A stretch of 64,000 nt of DNA from Triticum aestivum (Eukaryota; Streptophyta; Magnoliopsida; Poales; Poaceae): assembly GCF_018294505.1 (NCBI RefSeq), contig NC_057813.1, positions 317,835,191 through 317,899,190 of the forward strand, read 5' to 3'. This document shows, one piece after another, positions 57,314-64,000 of the stretch (within the stretch, counting starts at the first letter, position 1; each line of letters starts with the position of its first letter). Under the pieces are notes generated by a model. That model had not been told where the DNA came from. It saw only the letters and a list, made by a program, of their open reading frames with translations, and ran no database searches. Made by a program: the position numbers and the translations under genes.

Positions 57314-58834
57314 TGATACGTCTTTGCGGTATCTATAATTTTTTATTGTTCCACGCCAATATTCTACAACTTTTACATACTTTTCACAACTTTTTATACT
57401 ATTTTTGGGACTAACATATTGATCCAGTGCCCAGTGCCAGTTCATGTTTGTTGCATGTTTTTTGTCTCGCAGAAAATCCATATCAAACGGAGTCCAAATG
57501 GGATAAAAACTGACAGAGATTATTTTTGGAATATTTATGAATTTTGGGAAGTGGAATCAATGCGAGACGATGCTCGAGGGGGCCACGAGGCAGGGGGCAC
57601 GCCCCGGGGGGTGGGCGCGCCCCTAACCCTCGTGGACACCAGTAAGGCAGTTGACGCCCTTCTTTTGACGCAAGAAAGCTAATATCCGGAAACGAATCAT
57701 GTTCAAAGTTTCAATCCAATCGGAGTTATGGATCTCCGGGAATATAAGAAACGGTGAAAGGGCAGAATCAGGAACGCAGAAATAGAGGGAGACAGAGAGA
57801 CATATCCAATCTCGGGCTCTCGCCCCTCCCACGCCATGGAGACCATGGACCAGAGGGCAAACCCTTCTCCCGGGAGAAGGTCAAGGAAGAAGAAGAAGAA
57901 GGGGGCTCTCTCCCCCTCGCTTCGGGTGTCGCCGGAACGCCGCCGGGGCCATCATCACCACCGCGATCTACACCAACACCTCTGTCATCGTCACCAACAT
58001 CTCCATCACCTTCCCCCATCTATCTACAACGGTCCACTCTCCCGCAACCCGCTATACCCTCTACTTGAACATGGTGCTTTATGCTTCATATTATTATCCA
58101 ATGATGTGTTGCCATCCTATGATGTCTGAGTAGATTTTAGTTGTCCTTTCGATAATTGGTGAATTGTTATGTTTGGTTTAATTTTCTTGTGGTTATGTTG
58201 TTGTCCTTTGGTGCCCATCAAATGAGCGCGCGCATGGATCACACCATAGGGATAGTTGTATGTTGATAGGACTATGTATTGGAGGGCAAGAGTGACAGAA
58301 GCGTCAACCTAGCATAGAAATTGATGCATACAGGATTGAAGGGGGGCCAATATATCTTAATGCTATGGTTGGGTTTTACCTTAATGAACGTTAGTAGTTG
58401 CGGATGCTTGCTAAGAGTTCCAATCATAAGTGCATAGAATTCCAAGTCAGGGATGACATGCTAGCAGTGGCCTCTTCCACATAAAATTTGCTATCGGTCA
58501 AGTAAAGTAGTCAATTGCTTAGGGACAATTCCGCAACTCCTACCACCACTTTTCCATACTCGCTATACTAAGTTTATTGCTTCTTTATCTCAACAGCACC
58601 TAGTTTATATTTATGTGCTCTTTATTATCTTGCAAACCTATCCAACAACACCTACAAAGTACTTCTAGTTTCATACTTGTTTTAGGTAAAGCGAATGTTA
58701 AGCGTGCGTAGAGTTGTATCAGTGGTCGATAGAACTTGAGGGAATATTTGTTCTACCTTTAGCTCCTCGTTGGGTTCGACACTCTTACTTATCGAAAGAG
58801 GCTACAATTGATCCCCTATACTTGTGGGTTATCA
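57314..58834 (+). repeat. 3' LTR of Sabrina-like element
   Basis: 1521 bp; aligned with 51499-52996 throughout, with several percent differences and small indels by eye. Confidence 0.88.
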
Positions 58835-58849
58835 GCTGTCGCTCTTCAT
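58835..58849 (-). pseudogene. Acidic ORF in CACTA, first five codons
   Basis: The minus strand reads ATG AAG AGC GAC AGC from 58849 to 58835, in phase with the frame at 51493-51071 on the other side of the Sabrina-like element. Confidence 0.4.
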
Positions 58850-58860
58850 GGCTGCGGTAG

Positions 58861-58868
58861 TATAAAAA
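58861..58868 (+). promoter_or_regulatory. TATA-like box, probable TNP2 promoter
   Basis: TATAAAAA about 300 bp upstream of the transposase exon start, in a GC-richer context. It lies only 12 bp from the minus-strand acidic ORF start, so this could be a divergent promoter region. Confidence 0.4.
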
Positions 58869-59149
58869 CCGCGAGAAAGCGAGATAGCAGAGTGTGTGGC
58901 GCGGCCGGCCAGGGATTATGAAGATGGTGAACACTTAAGCGGGGTATGCAGAGAAGAGGAATGCCAATTGAAGCGGGGGTTGACGTATTATCTAACTGCT
59001 GATATATTAGTTTTTGTCATCGCACGTCTGGATAACAATATGGAGTGTCCTCGGTAATTATGAAAATTTTATGCATGTATCTTTGGGCATCAATTAATCT
59101 GTGTATTAATGTTGTTGTTTTGTTTTTAATTAACCTTCGTGTGGTGCAG

Positions 59150-61094
59150 ATGGAACAATCTTAATGGATGAAGAATCGGAGAAGCTTAGATTTTATGAGT
59201 GGCGTGAAATAGTTCAAGAATTTGGCTGAAAGTACAAAGAAGAGAATTGGTGATGAGGATTTCTTCCTGTGTTCACGCAGTCATTGTGCCAATACAGAGT
59301 CACGTGAAGTTGCAGATGTCAAGGGGCACTTACTCTCTCGGGGATTCATGGATGGATATACATGTTGGACCAAGCACGGTGAAGAGCAGGTCATGGATGA
59401 ATATACCCTGGGCGGCGAGATGCCAAACCCCGGTGAGTGTCACATGGATGTTGAATCTAACATCAGGGGAGAGGTGTCAAGCCACCATTGGAACACCCGA
59501 AAGCCGAAACGCCCACTGTAAAACCAAGACGGCGACGCGGATGACGATGATCTTGGTATGCCAGATTTTGCTGCTATGATTGCAGATTTCAAGGGCCCAA
59601 AAAAGGATATGATTGGGTACAAGGATCTGTCAACCATTGTTGCAGACTCAAGAAATAATTGTATCCAGGTTGCAAAAATAAATATTCCAAGTTGAGTGCC
59701 ACCCTGGCGCTTCTCAGATTTAAAGCAGCAAAAGTTCTATCAAACAAGGGCTTCATAGAGTTGTTAGGTGTTTTGAAAGAAATTCCTCCGGAAGATAATG
59801 TGCTCCCCAGAAGCATGAACTAAGCGAAGAAAATTGTTTTCCCATTGGAACTTGAAGTAAAGTAGATACATGCTTGTGTGAATGATTGTATATTGTACCG
59901 TGGTGAGTACAAAGATTTGTGTGCATGTCCCATATGCATGCGTGCATGATACAAGCACAGGAGAGCAAATGACAACTACAAATTAGATGACGAGATCAAG
60001 ATAGGAATCCCATTCAAGGTTGTTTGGTACTTGCCTTTAATTCCAAGGTTGAGGCATTTGTTTGCAAACCCTAGAGAGGTAAAGAGGTTGTGGTGGCATC
60101 ATGATGAGTGAACTACGGATAAATATCTGAGGCACCCGAAAGATGGGGCTCAGTGGGAATTAATCGACAACAAGTTTGAAGACTTTCCCAAGGATCCTAG
60201 AAGTGTAAGGCTCGGGGTGTGTACTGACGGGAAGAATCCTTTTGGCGATATGAGCACCAAACACAACACATGGCCGGTGCTTCTGTGCATATATAACCTA
60301 GCTCCTTGGGTGTGTATGAAGAAAAAATACATTATGATGTCAATGATTATCCAAGGCCCGAACCAACCTGGAAATGACATCGACATTTACTTTCAGTGCT
60401 AGTAGAAGAACTGCTAACAGTGTGGGTAGAAGGGCCTACCGTAAAATGTTACAAAAAGGAGATTTTCGATCTACATGCGATGCTGCTGCACAACATTCAA
60501 GATATGCTGGCATTAGGCAACACAACAGGGCAGAAAACAAAGGGAGATGTAGGGTGTGTCACATGCATGGATAGGACAGCTAGCAGATTTCTTCCCAACT
60601 CGTGCAAAACCATGTATTTGCATCATCGTAGATTCTTACATAGAAATCACCCATACCGAAAGATGAAAGTGGAATTTGATGGTATGGCAAAGCTAGGTTT
60701 GATCCTAAGACCTTATGATGGGGAGGTGGTCCACAATATGGCTAAACAAATTAATGTTGTGCTTGGCAAGAAGCACGCTTTGATGGTGAAACAAACACCT
60801 AGGAATCAAGTGTTTAAGAAGAAATCAGTATTCTGGAAATTACCTTACTGGGAGATTCTACATGTATGTCACTGCATCGATGTCATGCACGTAGAGAAGA
60901 ATGTATGTGAAAGCATCCTTGGTACTCTGCTCAAGATTAAAGGTAAAACAAAGGATGGTGATGGTGCACGGCTCGATATGCTTGGTGATCAATCAAAACG
61001 CAAGAGTGAAGCAGAAGATGATAACAAATTCCTCCACGCTAGCCAGAGTTACAATTTCAGTACAAAAGAAGCAATAGAGTTCTTCACTTATTTG
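59150..61094 (+). pseudogene. CACTA transposase (TNP2-like), multiply broken
   Basis: The transposase cuts and joins the element ends. The transposase-associated part is at 59222-59400: a Cys/His-rich start, then VKGHLLSRGFMDGYTCWTKHGEE. The TNP2 core is read in pieces: LRFKAAKVLSNKGF, ACVNDCILYRGEYKDLCACPICM (59870-59945), IPFKVVWYLPLIPRLRHLFANP, WWHHDE, LGVCTDGKNPFGDMS, NTWPVLLCIYNLAPWVCMKKKYIMM and IIQGPNQPGNDID. The longest remaining frame (60396-61247) has VGCVTCMDRTASRFLPNSCKTMYLHHRRFL and DVMHVEKNVCESILGTLL. Stops and frame changes occur at about 59820, 59863, 60110 and 60400. From 61095 the frame runs into antisense LINE sequence. Confidence 0.88.
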
Positions 61095-61100
61095 TTTTTT

Positions 61101-61232
61101 ACTGTGAAGACAGTAGGAAAGGCTCCTACTGCATATATATTACTTTGTAATATGGGATACAATTACATCTGGGTGGTACATACAAGGGGGGGAGGATACA
61201 CCACAAAATTACAAGGAAGTAGCAAGCAACTA
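61101..61232 (-). other. LINE 3' UTR with terminal stem-loop
   Basis: At 61111-61131 the arms cagtagga and tcctactg are exact complements around a 5-base loop, about ten bases from the A tail. Such 3' stem-loops are recognised by the RT in several LINE groups, including plant ones. Confidence 0.7.
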
Positions 61233-62174
61233 TTAGATGGAATCTAAGAGTGTAGTAATAAATTGCACTTTCGAGGGATGCACCCTATATCTAAGGTTGG
61301 AAAAGTCCACCTTGAACCTTTGTTTCGAGGCCTGTACAGTAGGCTTCGCTTTTCTAAAATGGTGATTATTATGCTCTTTCCATAGGCTCCATGCTGACGT
61401 CAGGAAAATGTCAATCCATAGCTTGCGGCGTTGTGTGGTTTTCTGATGACTTATCATCGCTAGTCTGTGATCATGCATGGACCAATGGAAGCCAAGAGAT
61501 CTCTAGCATTCCTGACTGAAAGTGCAAAGAAAAAATAGGTGTTCAACCATTTCTTCAACGTGTTGGACACATAGAAGACAGTCACAATTGGTGCCAATGT
61601 TGTAGTGCCTCCTTTTGAGCATATTTCATGTGTTGAGGCGATCAGCAAGGAGGAACCAACCGAAGACCTTAATCTTCGGAATGCATATGGCTTTCCACAA
61701 CCATCTAAATGCCTCATGGGCGACCACCTCCCGAAAGTAGAATTTGTAATATGAAGAGGGTCTGAAAGTATTGCCTCCCCACACACACTGCCATGTGTCT
61801 TGAGTAACCAAAGGGGTGATCATGGCCACATTAGCTTGTATGTCTCTTAGTTCATCACGAGCTTGTATTGAGAGGGGGAGGTGAAAGTTTTGAAGCAAGT
61901 CCATTGAAGTCAGAAGATCTTTCACCGAGATTTCTTCAGATATAGAGTAAGAAAAGGCTCTTGGATATGCATCATCATAAATGGTTTTGTTCCAATTGTC
62001 CTTCCTGAACAGAGCAGAAGATCCACTTCCAATTTTGATGCATGTCACACCACAGTAGGTAGGCATAAGTTGGATTAAATCTTTCCACCAGAAGGATCCG
62101 CAAGGGTCATGTGTGTGTGGGATTGTGTGGATGTAGTAAGACTCCCAAATCAAGTGAACCCAAGGAAATATCAT
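61233..62174 (-). pseudogene. LINE ORF2 C-terminal part with zf-RVT domain
   Basis: Frames 62174-61626, 61786-61460 and 61478-61233 carry the region after RT: WESYYIHTIPHTHDPCGSFWWKDL, RWLWKAICIPKIKVFGWFLLADRLNT, then Cys-x-x-Cys and His residues (CDCLLC, VEHLFFA) of the zf-RVT domain and a tryptophan-rich end, SAWSLWKEHNNHHF. The stop is at 61233. Frames shift twice, so the product is broken. Confidence 0.82.
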
Positions 62175-63957
62175 GCCTATCGTAGAACTTGTGAAGAAAC
62201 TTTAGGAGTAATGCATCATTCTGAATCCTTAAGTTAATGATACCGAAACCCCCACTCTTCTTGGGTCTGCACACCATATTGCAAGCAGCCAGAGAGTTGC
62301 TCTTAAAGCCATCATCAGTCTTTTTTTTGCCACAAACAGTGTCGTCTCATCTTATCAAGTTGGGCCACAATTCTCGGGGGGAGTCGAATGGTGCCCATCG
62401 AGAACATGATTAATGAGGTGATCAACGAGTTCATGAGGGATAGTTTGATAGCATACGACATCATAGACATAGCAGCCGTGACATTTCTCTCAGCTTTGCA
62501 GACCAACGGAGTCGGGTCTTGGACTGACGGTCTATTGGTGCCCAAAGGAAGTCCTAGGTACGTGAACGGCATGGAGCCTACCGTTCATCCAAAGAGATCA
62601 GCCAGATCTTTACATTTATCAGGTGGGGTGTTTATCGGCACTATATTTGATTTATGGAAGTTGATCTTGAGACCAAGGACGTGGCGTAGTCCTCGAGAAT
62701 TTCCTTGATCTTGGTAGCTTGGCGGAGGCACGCGGGCATAATGATGATCGTGTCATCCGCATACTGTATGACAGAGTTATCTCCATTATTAGTGTGTCGA
62801 ATGGGGTATTCGAGGAGATTTCTATGTAGGGCATCATTAATAGATGTCTGTAGGTCCGTGGCAATGATAGAAATAAGCGGAGATAGGGGATCACCTTGCC
62901 TCACACCACATTTGCAATGGAAGATTATTCCTGGTGTGCCATTAAGCAAGATAGAGGACTTCCCAGAAGTGAAGATGCATTGGATCCACCGAATCCATTG
63001 GTCATTGAATCCTACATTTTTCATAATTTGTAACATAGCCGAGTGGTGAGTTGTGTCAAAGGCCTTGGTAGAGTTTAGTTTTAGTAGGATTATCTCTTCC
63101 TGTGATGTTTGACATTGGTGTATATATTCCAAAGCGCATGCCAAAAAGTCATGTATCGATCTCCCACGTAGGAATCCGTACTGATCGTGGTGAACGATAT
63201 GTAAGATGATTTTTTGGAGACAGTTGGCCAATACTTTAGTGATCAGTTTGAGGCAACAGTTGAGCAGAGTGATTGGGCGAAAGTCGTGGACCGTCTCTTG
63301 AGATTTATTCTATGGGATCAGTGTAATTTAACCATAGTTTAGGCATTCCAGGTCAAGTTCCCCATTATGGAATTCAGCACATAAACTATAGAAGTCATCT
63401 TTTATAATTAGCCAGCAAGCTTTCATGAAGGCTCCATTGAAGTCGTCAGGACCAGGTGCCCTGCCCGGGGGCATCTCTTTGATCACTGCGTCAATCTCAT
63501 CATGCATGAATGGAGTGGTGAGGCTGTCAAAATCTACCTGTTGCTTGAGGAGAGCCGAGAGATTAAACTTCATATTAGGCTTAGAGCACGTACCCAATAT
63601 TTATTTAAAGGCCTCGAACAGAATTAATTCCTTCCCAGCATGGTCATCCACAGTCACCCCTTGGTCTGTTTTCAAAGTAGCAATGCAGTTACACATGTAT
63701 CTTTCCGTGGCCACAGTCTGAATGAATTTCGAGTTTTCGTCACCAAATTTAATATAATGGATGGTGCATCTCTTCTTCCAGTACTCCTTCTGGTAGTTGA
63801 GCAATCTAAGGAGATGGTTTTTGAGGATGTTTCTAAAATTCCTTTCAGGGACAGTGAGGGTTCTACGTTCTTCAATAACATCCAGCTCAAGAAGTGCCTT
63901 ATCAAACATCAGAAGTCTCGTGGATGTGGATTCAGGTAAAATGAAGTTGGGACACAT
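62175..63957 (-). pseudogene. LINE ORF2 reverse transcriptase, broken
   Basis: RT motifs in order: KFGDENSKF (before RT, 63957-63601), MPPGRAPGPDDFNGAFMKACW (63597-63328), FRPITLLNC (in a broken stretch), HHDQYGFLRGRSIHDF, LKLNSTKAFDT (motif A), GVRQGDPLSPL, IQYADDTIII (motif C, catalytic aspartates kept) and FTYLGLPLGTNRP (62572). Motif A has asparagine where LKLD is normal. In-frame stops near 63601 and 63328 and frame changes near 62640 inactivate it. Confidence 0.88.
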
Positions 63958-64000
63958 GAAGTCATATGATTGCCACGTAATGTTTACACAAATCCTCCCG

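Larger units (their letters stand above)
51499..58834 (+). mobile_element. Sabrina-like (Athila-derived) LTR element with perfect target duplication
   Basis: LTRs lie at 51499-52996 and 57314-58834 (TGATACGTCTCC/TGATACGTCTTT starts, GGTTATCA ends). The primer site AGCGCCATTGCCGGGGAG is at 53008-53025 and a polypurine tract AAGCTTCGGGATGC lies before the 3' LTR. The 5-bp target duplication GCTGT is identical on both sides (51494-51498, 58835-58839). The internal region has a broken ORF and no pol, so it is non-autonomous. Name from memory. Confidence 0.88.
50572..61094 (+). mobile_element. CACTA (En/Spm-type) DNA transposon, interrupted
   Basis: The probable 5' terminus is CACTACTATAGG at 50572. 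It is followed by subterminal DNA with repeated words (gtgtgcgatgg, tttgcgatga at about 50771 and 50857), an acidic minus-strand ORF, and the TNP2 transposase pseudogene on the plus strand (59160-61094). A Sabrina-like element (51499-58834) and a LINE (from 61095) interrupt it. The 3' terminus is not in the window, so the terminal inverted repeat cannot be confirmed. Confidence 0.62.
61095..64000 (-). mobile_element. L1-type LINE, 3' part, inserted in TNP2 exon
   Basis: The minus strand carries the region between endonuclease and RT, the RT, the zf-RVT domain, a 3' UTR with stem-loop and a short A6 tail (plus-strand t-run 61095-61100). The 5' part, with ORF1 and endonuclease, lies beyond the window. 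It copies itself by target-primed reverse transcription. Its target duplication cannot be checked. Confidence 0.88.

Overview
This window is plant nuclear DNA that consists almost entirely of nested transposable elements. The families present (Angela/BARE-type Copia, Tat-lineage Gypsy, Sabrina/WHAM-type Athila derivatives, a TNP2-type CACTA, an L1-type LINE) are those of a Triticeae grass such as wheat, Aegilops or barley. I see no intact host gene, no tRNA or rRNA gene and no CRISPR array. Family names are from memory of typical sequences and are tentative. Lineage assignments rest on domains visible in the translations.

Layout: (1) 1-6790, minus strand: Angela/BARE-like Copia DNA in a tandem arrangement. 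One full LTR (1572-3311) has a primer-binding site, leader and gag start on one side and the polypurine tract and reverse transcriptase/RNase H of a second copy on the other. The second copy ends in a truncated LTR (5403-6790). (2) 6791-12240, minus: a decayed Tat-lineage Gypsy element (Y) with integrase, second RNase H, RT, protease, gag and LTR, cut by the Copia insertion. (3) 12241-14939, continued at 27302-28456 and 37039-about 37159, minus: a related Gypsy element (X) with gag, protease, the start of RT and its 5' LTR. It is split by two later insertions. (4) 14940-27301: a long-LTR (4.2 kb), LARD-like element without coding capacity. (5) 28457-37038, plus: a non-autonomous Tat-type Gypsy (Fatima-like) with gag and protease on the plus strand and a spliced antisense gene on the minus strand. 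(6) 37160-50571: older, mostly unassigned DNA with tandem repeats and a decayed minus-strand gene, interrupted by a WHAM/Sabrina-like element (39444-46657, minus). (7) 50572-61094: a CACTA element with a probable 5' terminus, an acidic ORF on the minus strand and a broken TNP2 transposase on the plus strand. It is interrupted by a Sabrina-like element (51499-58834, plus) with a perfect target-site duplication. (8) 61095-64000, minus: the 3' part of a LINE inserted into the TNP2 transposase exon.

Inferred order of events: Gypsy X, the unassigned DNA and the CACTA are oldest. Into these went Gypsy Y (or Y lies beside X), the two Athila-type elements, the LINE and the Fatima-like element. The LARD-like element (LTRs about 1% different by eye) and the Angela copies (about 15 differences in 1386 bp by eye) are youngest. 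The most unusual items are the antisense gene with four clean GT-AG introns inside the Fatima-like element, the shared-LTR Copia tandem, and two ORFs that read in frame straight across retrotransposon insertions once one target-site copy is discounted.
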